Assembly: GCA_025359105.1 (NCBI GenBank)
Contig: JANYHK010000119.1
Coordinates: 32,839 to 96,838 of the forward strand
Direction: 5' to 3'
Origin: Myxococcales bacterium
GTDB lineage: Bacteria > Myxococcota_A > Polyangia > Polyangiales > Polyangiaceae
Length of the DNA stretch: 64,000 nucleotides
A program made the translations under genes and the position numbers. Each line of letters opens with the position of its first letter. The first letter of the stretch is position 1. Below the pieces are notes generated by a model. That model saw only the letters and a program-made list of their open reading frames with translations, had not been told where the DNA came from and searched no databases. Positions 9,722-17,683 of this stretch are shown in pieces.

Positions 9722-11050
9722 ATGCAACGCCGAACCTTCCTGAAATCGCTCCTCCTCGCGGGCATGCCGATGCGTGTCCTCGCCGACACGGCGGCGCCGG
9801 CCGGCGAGTTCTTCGTCTTCATCCACGCTGCGGGCGGGTGGGACGTCACCCTGTGGGCCGATCCGCGCAACGAGAAGAAGGGGATCATCCACCCCGCCGC
9901 CACCGACAACACCGATCCCTCGCAGGTGCGTCACTGGGTCGACGCGCCGATGGAGGACGGGGCGCGCACGTTCCAGCTCGTGAAGGCCAGGAGCGGCGCC
10001 GTCTTCGGGCCGGGCATCGGCGGGCTGCTCGACGTGTCCGATCGCATCACCGTCGTGAACGGCCTCGCGATGAACACCGTCAGCCACCCCGACGGGAGCG
10101 CGTTCTCGGCGACCGGTCGGCACCTCGTCGGGGGCCGATCGCCGGCGCCGTCGATCGACACGATGGTGGCCAACGAGCTCGGTCGGGAGCAGATGTTCCC
10201 GACGGTCAGCGTCGCGTTCCCGTCGTCGTACGTGGGCGATGGCCTCGACCGGCGCGTCGTGCCGCTCACCGTCGGACAGATCGGAAGCGTGAGCCGCAGC
10301 CTCGCGCGCACCGAGCTCTACGACGCCGACGCCGATCGCGACGAGGTGACGGCGCTCCTCTCGCAAGAGGCGAACGATCTCGCGTCACGCTCGGCCTACC
10401 CCGACGTGCTCCGCGGCGTCGGCCTGCAGATGGAGTCCTTGCGCCGCATGCTCGGCTCCAAGCTCTCCGACGCGTTCAGCGCCGACGCGCTCCGCAAGGC
10501 GCACCCGCAGTTCAACTACAAGGGTCGCTTCCACGGGGCGAGCAGCGTCAACGCCGCCTTCGCCGTCGACGCGATGAAGCGCAACGTCGTGCGATGCGTG
10601 AGCTTCTCGCTCGGCGGCTTCGACACCCACAACACCAACTACCGCACGCACGCGCAGCTCCTCCAGGAGACGATGGATCTGGTCGCCATCTTGCTGAAGT
10701 CCTTCGACGACACACCGCACCCGACCCTGGTCGGGAAGAAGCTCGCCGACCACACGCACATCGTGATGGTCAGCGACTTTTGCCGCACGCCGCAGATCAA
10801 CCAGCAGGGCGGGCGCGATCACTACCCGAACAACTCGGCGCTCGTGGTATCGCCGCGGTTCAAGGGCGGGCTCGTCTTCGGCAAGAGCGATCCCGAGCAG
10901 CTCCTGCCGGCGAAGGTGAAGAAATTCATCGACGGCGAGCGCGCGATCGCGCCGCCCGATCTGCTCGCCACGTTCCTCTCCTCTTTCCACGTCAACCCTC
11001 GCAAATACATGCGCGACGGCGAGGTCGTTCCGGAGCTCCTCAAGGCATGA
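9722..11050 (+). CDS. DUF1501 family secreted protein
   Basis: 442 aa. The N-terminus has a twin-arginine-like signal (MQRRTFLKSLLLAGMP). The body has the sulfatase-fold landmarks of DUF1501: GGFDTHNTNYRTHAQLL, VSDFCRTPQINQQGGRDHYP and the following SALVVSPRFKGGLVFG. In this family the phrase corresponds to EFGRTP...GRDHW. The hydrolytic substrate of DUF1501 proteins is unknown. It sits 28 nt after the lipoprotein gene with an AGAGAG purine stretch before ATG 9722, and its TGA overlaps the next ATG. Confidence 0.8.
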   Translation: MQRRTFLKSLLLAGMPMRVLADTAAPAGEFFVFIHAAGGWDVTLWADPRNEKKGIIHPAATDNTDPSQVRHWVDAPMEDGARTFQLVKARSGAVFGPGIGGLLDVSDRITVVNGLAMNTVSHPDGSAFSATGRHLVGGRSPAPSIDTMVANELGREQMFPTVSVAFPSSYVGDGLDRRVVPLTVGQIGSVSRSLARTELYDADADRDEVTALLSQEANDLASRSAYPDVLRGVGLQMESLRRMLGSKLSDAFSADALRKAHPQFNYKGRFHGASSVNAAFAVDAMKRNVVRCVSFSLGGFDTHNTNYRTHAQLLQETMDLVAILLKSFDDTPHPTLVGKKLADHTHIVMVSDFCRTPQINQQGGRDHYPNNSALVVSPRFKGGLVFGKSDPEQLLPAKVKKFIDGERAIAPPDLLATFLSSFHVNPRKYMRDGEVVPELLKA

Positions 11051-12276
11051 AGCGTGCACTCTTTCTCGTTGCGGCCGCGGGTCTGGGGAGCCTCCTCGGC
11101 GCGTGCGGCGGAGCGGGGCCGTATTCGCGTGACGGCGGCGTCACGCGCCTCGCGACGCGTGTGGTGGACTGGAACCCGACGCACGCCGACGTCGGGCGCG
11201 TCGCCGCGGTCGCTGATCGGGGCAGCGACGTCGTCGTCTTCGCCGACGGCGCGGCGACGGTGATGGAGTCGGGCGCGGTGTCGCTGGTCGACAGGTCGGT
11301 GCCGAAGTGGACGAGCGCCGCGACGATCCCGGCGGCAGACGGCGGTGTCCCGTGGATCGTGGGGCTCGACGATCGCGGGCACGTGCGCCGTCTGCGCGCG
11401 CGCGCAGGCTTCGAGGACGTGTCCGCACGCTGGGGCCTGGAGAACGCGCGCATCATCGGCGCCGTCGGGCTCGGCGGCCGCGGCGCGGCGTTCCTCTTCG
11501 ACGGCGGCGTCGCGGTGGCGAACGGCGACGGCAAGGTCGTCCGACTGGGCGGGATCCCGATGACGATGATCGGCGGCGGCGGCGGCGTGGGCGCCGCGCT
11601 CAGCAACGGTGATGTCGTGCGCGTCGATCCGGCCTCGCTCGCGACCAAGACGTTTGCTCTCAACGGCGCGATCGCCACCGCGGTCGACGATGCCGGTCAC
11701 CTCTACGCCGCGACGCCCGACGCCGTGTACGCGGAGAACGACAAGGGCGAGCTGGCGCTGCGCTTCCGGGCGACGCTCGGCGCGATCCACGGTCTCGTCG
11801 CGAGCAAGGGCCGCGTGTGGTTCGCCGAGGGACCGGAGCTCGGCGCCATCGAGGGGGGGCACGTCGTGGCGACGACCGGGGCCAAGCTGCCGCCGGGCGG
11901 CCGTCTGTTCTCCTCCACGACCGGCGACGTGTGGATCGTCGACGGCGGAATCCTCACGCGCTTTGCGCGCGACGCGAGCGGGGCCGGGACGTCGGTCCCG
12001 GGGCAACCCACGACGCCTTCGCACCAAGGGCCGCCATCGACCCTCTCCCCCGAGGACGCGTGGCGCGCGCAAATTCAGCCCGTTTTCGCGCGAGTGTGCG
12101 CGGGATGCCACCTGCCGGGCGGAACCGCGGGGATCGATCTCTCGACGAGCGCGGCGTGGAACAAGCGCAAGGCCGACGTGAAGGAGCGCGTGCTCGACAC
12201 CCGCGACATGCCCCCGAAGGGGCACCCGCTCGGCGACGCGGACCTCGCTGCGATCCGCGCGTGGCTCGCGCATTGA
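11047..12276 (+). CDS. propeller-like lipoprotein with C-terminal cytochrome c motif
   Basis: 409 aa; lipobox LLGAC (Cys about 20). Residues 40-310 show repeating strands of the WD/NHL beta-propeller type (VVVFADGAATVM, AFLFDGGVAVANGDGK, YAATPDAVYAEND, VWIVDGGILTRFA). After a Pro/Ser linker the last 75 residues are cytochrome c-like: WRAQIQPVFARVCAGCHLPGG, with CxxCH binding haem, and MPPKGHPL supplying the likely distal Met. It terminates the four-gene unit, joined by ATGA overlap. I infer an envelope electron-transfer or sensing component. Confidence 0.72.
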   Translation: MKRALFLVAAAGLGSLLGACGGAGPYSRDGGVTRLATRVVDWNPTHADVGRVAAVADRGSDVVVFADGAATVMESGAVSLVDRSVPKWTSAATIPAADGGVPWIVGLDDRGHVRRLRARAGFEDVSARWGLENARIIGAVGLGGRGAAFLFDGGVAVANGDGKVVRLGGIPMTMIGGGGGVGAALSNGDVVRVDPASLATKTFALNGAIATAVDDAGHLYAATPDAVYAENDKGELALRFRATLGAIHGLVASKGRVWFAEGPELGAIEGGHVVATTGAKLPPGGRLFSSTTGDVWIVDGGILTRFARDASGAGTSVPGQPTTPSHQGPPSTLSPEDAWRAQIQPVFARVCAGCHLPGGTAGIDLSTSAAWNKRKADVKERVLDTRDMPPKGHPLGDADLAAIRAWLAH

Positions 12277-12353
12277 CCTTGCGCTATTCTCTCCGTCGGG
12301 CCGCGCTCGCCATCGCGAGGCGGCCACGCGGCGGCGAGTCGCCCCGCTGGTGA

Positions 12354-12836
12354 ATGAACGACGAACTGTTTTCGCTCCTCGCCGGTCTCGACGGAATCCA
12401 GCAATCGCCGCGCTACCACCCCGAAGGGGACGCGCTCTTCCACTCGCTGCAGGTCTACGATCTCGCGCGCCGCGCGACGGCCGACCGCGTGCTGTGGGCG
12501 GCCGCGCTCTTCCACGACGTCGGCAAGGCGATCGACGGGCCGACGCACGACGAGGTGGGCGCTGATCTCCTCGAAGGGCTGCTCCCCGCCCGCGCGGTGT
12601 GGCTCGTGCGGCATCACCTCGACCTTCTGAAAGACCCGCGCCGCACGCGACGGCGATGGCACGGCACGGGCGCGCTCCGTGAGCTCGAGCTGCTGCGTCG
12701 GTGGGACGTCACCGGCCGCGATCCACGGGCGCGCGTGATGGACCCGCAAGACGCCTACGACACGCTCTTCGACGGCGCCGCCGATGCCCTTCTTGCCCAC
12801 GACGACGAGGGGAGCTTCGACCCCGAGCTCCTATGA
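12354..12836 (+). CDS. HD-domain phosphohydrolase, resembling the HD domain of CCA-adding enzymes
   Basis: 160 aa, with HD metal ligands visible as H in ALFHSLQVYDLA, HD in ALFHDVGKA and a late D in RRWDVTGRD. The opening QSPRYHPEGDALFHSL resembles the start of the HD domain of E. coli Cca (HPE...H). No nucleotidyltransferase domain is fused, but the next gene, overlapping by ATGA, encodes one. The substrate is unknown; 2',3'-cyclic phosphate or nucleotide hydrolysis would fit the family. The signature is clear and the biological role is not. Confidence 0.75.
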   Translation: MNDELFSLLAGLDGIQQSPRYHPEGDALFHSLQVYDLARRATADRVLWAAALFHDVGKAIDGPTHDEVGADLLEGLLPARAVWLVRHHLDLLKDPRRTRRRWHGTGALRELELLRRWDVTGRDPRARVMDPQDAYDTLFDGAADALLAHDDEGSFDPELL

Positions 12837-13744
12837 GCTGGGAACGCTACGGCGGCCTCCGCGCCGCGATCGCGCAGCTCGCGGCGCAAATCATGTACGG
12901 CGAGGAAGTGAAGCAGTACTTCACGGCCAAGCGGCTCGCGGCCAAGCGCCTGCTCGGCCAGCAAAACGCGAAGGCGATGCGCTACCGCCCGCGGGATCTG
13001 CCGTCGAACGGGGAGATCAAGCAAGCCTTGCTCGAGCTCGTCACCGAGATCGAAGGCGAAGGCCGCACGCAGCGCCTGTTCGCGATGCGCATCTGCGCGC
13101 TCGAGGCGATGGAGGCGCTCGCAAGCTTCAACCCGCGCCTCATCGGCTCGGTCGCGACCGGTCACGTGCGCAGCGGCAGCGACGTCGACCTGCACGTCTT
13201 CGCGTGGGACGCCGCCGACGTCGAGGCGCACGTGAAGCGCCTCGGCTGGACGCACGAAGTCCAGCGCGTGAGCATCCGCAAGAACGGCAAAAACCAGGAT
13301 TTCACGCACGTGCTTATCCCGGACGTCTTTCCGATCGAGCTCACCGTCTACGCGCCGACCGAGCTGCGCAACCGGCCGCGCAGCAGCACCGACGGTAAGC
13401 CCATCGTGCGCATCCGCGACCTGGCGCTCCGGAAGTTGTGCGAGCGGGAGCACCAAGAGCTTTGGCGTCGCTATCTCGAAGACGGCACGACGCCGTCGCT
13501 CCAGACGATCCTCGCGGCGGAGGAGGAGGAGAGTGAGACCTCCGACGCCGCACCCATCGACCCGCCCGACGGCCTCGAGACGGGCCCACTGCGCGACCCG
13601 TGGGCCGACGCCGACTCCGACTCCGACTCCGACTCCGACTCCGATTCTGACGCCGACTCCGACTCCGACCCCGACTCCGAACCGCGCCTGGCGCGTCCTT
13701 CCGTCGCGCGTCGTCGGTACCGCGCGGGCGTCGAGGACGAGTGA
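12833..13744 (+). CDS. pol-beta-fold nucleotidyltransferase-like protein with Asp-Ser repeat tail
   Basis: 303 aa. The motif GSVATGHVRSGSDVDLHVF (about residues 103-121) fits hG[GS]x9-13DhDh of minimal nucleotidyltransferases, with FPIELTVY giving a third acidic residue. The N-terminal 60 residues are helical and basic (FTAKRLAAKRLLG). The C-terminus is a disordered Asp-Ser run followed by an Arg-rich end. Overlap with the HD gene (ATGA) suggests one functional pair, a split version of an NTase-HD enzyme. It could act on tRNA, another RNA or a small molecule; nothing decides this. Confidence 0.65.
   Translation: MSWERYGGLRAAIAQLAAQIMYGEEVKQYFTAKRLAAKRLLGQQNAKAMRYRPRDLPSNGEIKQALLELVTEIEGEGRTQRLFAMRICALEAMEALASFNPRLIGSVATGHVRSGSDVDLHVFAWDAADVEAHVKRLGWTHEVQRVSIRKNGKNQDFTHVLIPDVFPIELTVYAPTELRNRPRSSTDGKPIVRIRDLALRKLCEREHQELWRRYLEDGTTPSLQTILAAEEEESETSDAAPIDPPDGLETGPLRDPWADADSDSDSDSDSDSDADSDSDPDSEPRLARPSVARRRYRAGVEDE
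13607..13680 (+). repeat. GACTCC hexanucleotide repeat encoding Asp-Ser tail
   Basis: Tandem GACTCC units with few substitutions, read in frame 1 as Asp-Ser. The same hexamer, read in another frame, makes Thr-Pro linkers elsewhere in this window. Confidence 0.9.
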
Positions 13745-13772
13745 TGGATCGCCTCGGACACTGAAGCGACCG

Positions 13773-14030
13773 TCAGCGGGAGGCGGCCACCTTGCCCCTC
13801 TTGGTGAGCGCCGCCATGACGCGTCGCGCGACGTAGGCGCTCACCTCGTCGGTGTCCGAGTCCCACCCCGTGAAGTGCCACTTGCCCCAATAATCGGGCT
13901 CCTCAGACCAGTGGTCCTCGCGCCAGACGTCCGAGGTGCCGAAGGCCTCGCCCGGGCGCGGGCGGATCCGGATGAGCATGAAGGGGTTCCCGTCGTTGTC
14001 CACGCGAACGAAGAATCGGAGCGGGCTCAT
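13773..14030 (-). CDS. small protein overlapping the toxin-like gene, candidate immunity protein
   Basis: 85 aa, no signal peptide, rich in aromatic and acidic residues (WREDHWSEEPDYWGKWHFTGW). The ATG at 14030-14028 overlaps the TGA of the upstream gene (ATGA). A small cytoplasmic protein translationally coupled directly downstream of a C-terminal toxin-like domain is the usual arrangement of polymorphic toxin immunity genes. I recognise no family. Function is inferred from position only. Confidence 0.6.
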   Translation of the reverse strand: MSPLRFFVRVDNDGNPFMLIRIRPRPGEAFGTSDVWREDHWSEEPDYWGKWHFTGWDSDTDEVSAYVARRVMAALTKRGKVAASR

Positions 14031-15412
14031 GGCGTTTCCTTTCGGGTGAGCGCGGGGAGGATGAAGCCGATGCCCCTCTGGGCCAGGGTCTCGAGCAACC
14101 GGAAGTCGATGGCGCCGGGCGGAATGGGGACCATCCGGAAGCGCTCGCGCATCTCCGCCGTGAGGACGGCGCGTCGTTCGGCCGACGTGCCCGGCGCGCG
14201 CCACTCCTCGTACAGGAGGTGCCCTTCGGTCTTGGCCGCGAAGCTCTCCGGCGTGTGGAACTGCAGCTCGAACGCCTGGCCGGACGGCGCGCGGAGGCTG
14301 ACGTTGACCCCGCGGTAGCCGTCGCTGGCCCACGTATTCTTCAGCGTCCTCACCTCGTAGCCTTGCGACTCCAGCTGCTTCACGACCGAGCGAAATCCCT
14401 CGCCGTAGTGGGTCGCGTCGTAGCTCGCCGTGTACCGGACCGCGTCCTTCACGCCCGCCGCCGCGGTGTCGACCTTCGCAACCGACTCCGCGTCGCTCGC
14501 GATCTTGCGGCTCAGCGACGCCTCCGTCTTGAGGCGCGCTTCGAGGCCCACCATCGTCCCGCCGTTCGCCTTGGCGGCCGCGCTCACGGTGGTCGTGATC
14601 TCGGGCTCGGCCGCGCATGCCGCGCTTAGGACACCCTTGGCGGCACGTGCGGCCGCGAGCCGCGTGGCCTCGTCGATGAGCGGCGTCGCTTCGGTCGCGA
14701 GCGCCACCTCGCCGCCGCCGCGCGCGGCGAGGGCGGGACCGGCGCCGAGGATCAGGTCCCCCGCGGTCTTGGTCCACCAGTGCGGATCGTGGAAGGCGGC
14801 GCCCCAAGCCTGGCCCAGGTGCCGGAGCCCTGCGCCCAGGCCCTCGTTCATGAGCGACTCGACCACGCGCTGGCTCTCGACCTCGTAGAGGTGCGTCGGG
14901 ACGCCCTGGCTCGCGCTCCGTGCTGCGGCGTCGACGTAGATGTGGGTGTTGCGTGTGAAGCTCTCGAGCGAATCGGGCCCGACGACGAACTCGGTCCTCT
15001 TGGTGAGGACGTTGTGCGCGGTCCAGTAGGCGACCGCCTCGCCGCCGCCCGCGACCTTTTGCATCTGCGGGTGAAGCCGGTAATCGCCCGCAGTGACGAC
15101 GTGCCCGACGGGGGAGCGCTCGGTGCGCGGGAGATTTTCGGCGAGCCACGCCAGCTTCGTTCCGTGGAGGGCGTCCGGAGCCGCAGGGAGGGACGGCAGA
15201 GCCGGTGTGGAATCCTTGGGCGCTGGCGGGGGCGCGGCGCGGCGCGCCGGGGTCGGCAATGCGAGGGGGGCGTGCCATTCGGAGGGCAGCGAGGACCAGT
15301 CCGGCTCGGCCGCAGCGCGCGCGGGCGCGGGGCCTGCGGCGACCGGACCGTCTTCACGGGACTCCAGCTTTTCGCGGGAAGAAAGGGCTCTCGAGCCAAC
15401 GCCGTCCATCAT
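14027..15412 (-). CDS. candidate polymorphic toxin with C-terminal RelA/SpoT-like domain
   Basis: 461 aa starting at ATG 15412, with GAGGAG 7 nt upstream; an in-frame extension to 15895 is only antisense to the next gene. Residues 1-80 are a Pro/Ala-rich leader without a signal peptide. Residues 80-230 are an unrecognised domain (GEAVAYWTAHNVLTKRTEF, NTHIYVDAAA). Residues about 300-415 resemble the (p)ppGpp synthetase fold: KDAVRY (D323, R326), YEVRTLKNTWASDGYRGVN and FELQFHTPESFAAK (E382, equivalent to the ExQ motif), then GHLLYEEWR. Family members include nucleotide-pyrophosphate synthetase toxins (ToxSAS, Tas1). The overlapping 85-aa gene supports a toxin-immunity reading. No delivery domain is recognised. 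Confidence 0.65.
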   Translation of the reverse strand: MMDGVGSRALSSREKLESREDGPVAAGPAPARAAAEPDWSSLPSEWHAPLALPTPARRAAPPPAPKDSTPALPSLPAAPDALHGTKLAWLAENLPRTERSPVGHVVTAGDYRLHPQMQKVAGGGEAVAYWTAHNVLTKRTEFVVGPDSLESFTRNTHIYVDAAARSASQGVPTHLYEVESQRVVESLMNEGLGAGLRHLGQAWGAAFHDPHWWTKTAGDLILGAGPALAARGGGEVALATEATPLIDEATRLAAARAAKGVLSAACAAEPEITTTVSAAAKANGGTMVGLEARLKTEASLSRKIASDAESVAKVDTAAAGVKDAVRYTASYDATHYGEGFRSVVKQLESQGYEVRTLKNTWASDGYRGVNVSLRAPSGQAFELQFHTPESFAAKTEGHLLYEEWRAPGTSAERRAVLTAEMRERFRMVPIPPGAIDFRLLETLAQRGIGFILPALTRKETP

Positions 15413-15569
15413 GGGGTGTCTCCTCGATCCCCTGTCGGCACCACCCGGAAGAAGTTGCTCGCTTCCCGCTCGGCTCGATCGCCTCCGGAAGGCCGAGCGC
15501 CCGATCGGCCCAGCGGTTATCCTTCGCTGGCGCCTCACCGGCGCACTTATCCGTCTGGAGGTTCCGCTC

Positions 15570-17591
15570 ATGCGCCGACTCGCGTTCGCCTTCGTGGTCC
15601 CGGTCTTCGCGTTCGCCGCGTGCGGCAACGACAGCCGCCCCTCCGGCTTCAACGATCCGAACGGCGACGGCGGAGGCAGCGGCGAAGGAGGAACGAGCGG
15701 GGGGCTCGACTCCGGCGATCTCATCGGCAACGACGGCGGCACCGCCAAGGTCACCGCGCTCGCGATCGATCCGCCGAGCGCGGCGATCGAAGTGCTGAAC
15801 GGCGCGCCCGCCTCGCAGGCGTTCTCGGTGAAGGCGACGCTCGACAACGGCAACACCATCAATCTGACGACCGGCGTGGCGTGGTCGCGCGACAACCCGT
15901 CCGTCGGCGCGATCGACGGCGCGGGACTCTACGCGGCGAGCGGTCTGTCGGGCGGCGTCGTCACGATCTCCGCCAAGCTCGGCGGCGTGACGGCGACGGC
16001 GCCGCTGATCGTGAAGCTCCACATCACCCAGAATCCGGGAAACGTGCCGGCCGGGACGCAGGGCGCGCTGCAAGGGGCGACGAACCCCGACGCGCAGATC
16101 ACGTGGGCCTACCCCTACGACGGCACCGTCCTGCCGCGCGGCCTGAACGAGGCGCCGCTCATGTGGATCGGCGGCGCCGCGGCCGATTTGTACTACGTTC
16201 ACCTCCTCAGCAAGACGTTCGAGCTCGAGACGTACACGACGGCGCCCGCGTCGCGGTACGACTTCGACGCGACCGGCTGGCGTAAATTCACCGACTCGAC
16301 CGCCGGGGCCGCGGAGCTCAAGGTCGCGCGCTGGAACGGGACCGCCGCCACGCTGCTCATCGACCACCACTACTCGGTGGGCGACGGCTCGATGCGCGGC
16401 ACCATCTACTACTGGGCGATCAACACCGGCCGCGTCATGCGCATCAAGCCCGGCGCCTCGGCGCCCGACGACTTCCTCGGCCCGACGGTGCAGTGCCCCT
16501 CGTGCCACACCGTCTCTGCGAACGGGAGCCGCCTCGTCATGAGCGAGGGGAACTGGCCAGACACGGCGTCGTACACCTACGATCTCGTCTCGAGCACCAA
16601 CGCGTTCAGCGGCTTCCCGGTGACGACGGGCGCCTCGCGCTGGTCGCTCGCCGGCGTGTCGGCCGACGGCGCGGTCGTCGTCCAGGACTTCGCGCCGCTG
16701 CGCGGGGCCATCGCCGTCGACACCGGCGCGTTCGACGCGGTGACCGGCGCGCAGATCGCCGCGACGGGCCTCGAGGGCAAGCCGATGTGGATGCCGGCGT
16801 TCGCGCCCGACAACAAACTGCTCGCATACATCGACGCCGCTACGAAGGACCTGCGCGCCTTCGACTGGGACGCCGCGACCAAGAAGGCGACCGGCGATCG
16901 GCTCATCGTCCCAGCCGGCGCCGACGCGTCCAAGAGCGTCATCTCGTTCCCGACGATCTCGCCCGATCACAAGTGGATCGTCTACCAGCGCAGCAGCGGG
17001 CTCGGCTCCCTCGGCAACGCGTCGGATCTGTACGCCGCGAGCGTCGCGAGCCCTGGCACCGAGGTGCTCCTCGCCAACCTGGACGGCACGACGTACCCGT
17101 TCGCCGCCGGCGAGCGCGATCGGCATCTGAGCTACGAGCCGACGTTCGCGCCCGTCGCGGCCGGCGGCTATTTCTGGCTCGTCTTCCACTCGCGCCGAAC
17201 CTACGGCACGGTCCTCACGGGGGCGGCGTACGTGAAGGAGGGCGAAGGGACCAAGCAGCTCTGGGTCGCCGCGTTCGATCAGAGCCCCAAGGCCGCGACC
17301 GATCCGTCCCACCCCGCCTTCCACCTCGAGGGCCAGGACACGACCACGCTGAACATGCGCGGCGCGTGGGCGCTCGAGCCGTGCCGCGGAGACGGGCAGG
17401 GCTGCCAGTCGGGCACCGAGTGCTGCGGCGGCTACTGCGGCGCGGCGCCCGACGGCGGCGTCGTGTGCCTGTCGCAGTCGACCGGCTGCGCGCAGGACGG
17501 CGACAAGTGCAAGCTCGCGGCGGACTGCTGCAACGCGCCGAAGGGCGCGACCTGCATCAACGACGTCTGCTCGGTGGCCCCGCCGAAGTAG
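15570..17591 (+). CDS. lipoprotein with Ig-like domain, haem motif, propeller and Cys-rich tail
   Basis: 673 aa. ATG 15570 has GGAGG 8 nt upstream. Lipobox FAAC (Cys about 17) and a Gly/Asp/Ser-rich tether precede a Big_2-like domain (AFSVKATLDNGNTINLTTGVAW ... GVVTISAKLGGVTATAPL). Next comes a segment with VQCPSCHTVSANGSRL, a CxxCH haem site, and TolB-like propeller repeats (WMPAFAPDNKLLAYID, FPTISPDHKWIVYQ). The last 65 residues hold about twelve cysteines in a knot-like spacing (CQSGTECCGGYC, CKLAADCC). I infer a cell-surface redox or binding protein. It is divergent from the toxin-like gene and precedes the starch locus by 92 bp. Confidence 0.72.
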   Translation: MRRLAFAFVVPVFAFAACGNDSRPSGFNDPNGDGGGSGEGGTSGGLDSGDLIGNDGGTAKVTALAIDPPSAAIEVLNGAPASQAFSVKATLDNGNTINLTTGVAWSRDNPSVGAIDGAGLYAASGLSGGVVTISAKLGGVTATAPLIVKLHITQNPGNVPAGTQGALQGATNPDAQITWAYPYDGTVLPRGLNEAPLMWIGGAAADLYYVHLLSKTFELETYTTAPASRYDFDATGWRKFTDSTAGAAELKVARWNGTAATLLIDHHYSVGDGSMRGTIYYWAINTGRVMRIKPGASAPDDFLGPTVQCPSCHTVSANGSRLVMSEGNWPDTASYTYDLVSSTNAFSGFPVTTGASRWSLAGVSADGAVVVQDFAPLRGAIAVDTGAFDAVTGAQIAATGLEGKPMWMPAFAPDNKLLAYIDAATKDLRAFDWDAATKKATGDRLIVPAGADASKSVISFPTISPDHKWIVYQRSSGLGSLGNASDLYAASVASPGTEVLLANLDGTTYPFAAGERDRHLSYEPTFAPVAAGGYFWLVFHSRRTYGTVLTGAAYVKEGEGTKQLWVAAFDQSPKAATDPSHPAFHLEGQDTTTLNMRGAWALEPCRGDGQGCQSGTECCGGYCGAAPDGGVVCLSQSTGCAQDGDKCKLAADCCNAPKGATCINDVCSVAPPK

Positions 17592-17683
17592 GCACACTAG
17601 CGTAACGCACCGCTGAGTTACTTTCTCGTGGCGCACCCCCTTGGCCGTGCTAGAGCCTCTCCCTCCCGGCCCCCGAGGTATCG

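Noticed and set aside
13607..13680. Calcium-binding RTX-type repeat
   Set aside because: Asp-Ser dipeptides without the GGxGxD nonapeptide.
15413..15895. N-terminal extension of the toxin-like protein
   Set aside because: Antisense to a lipoprotein gene; ATG 15412 with a good ribosome site fits better.
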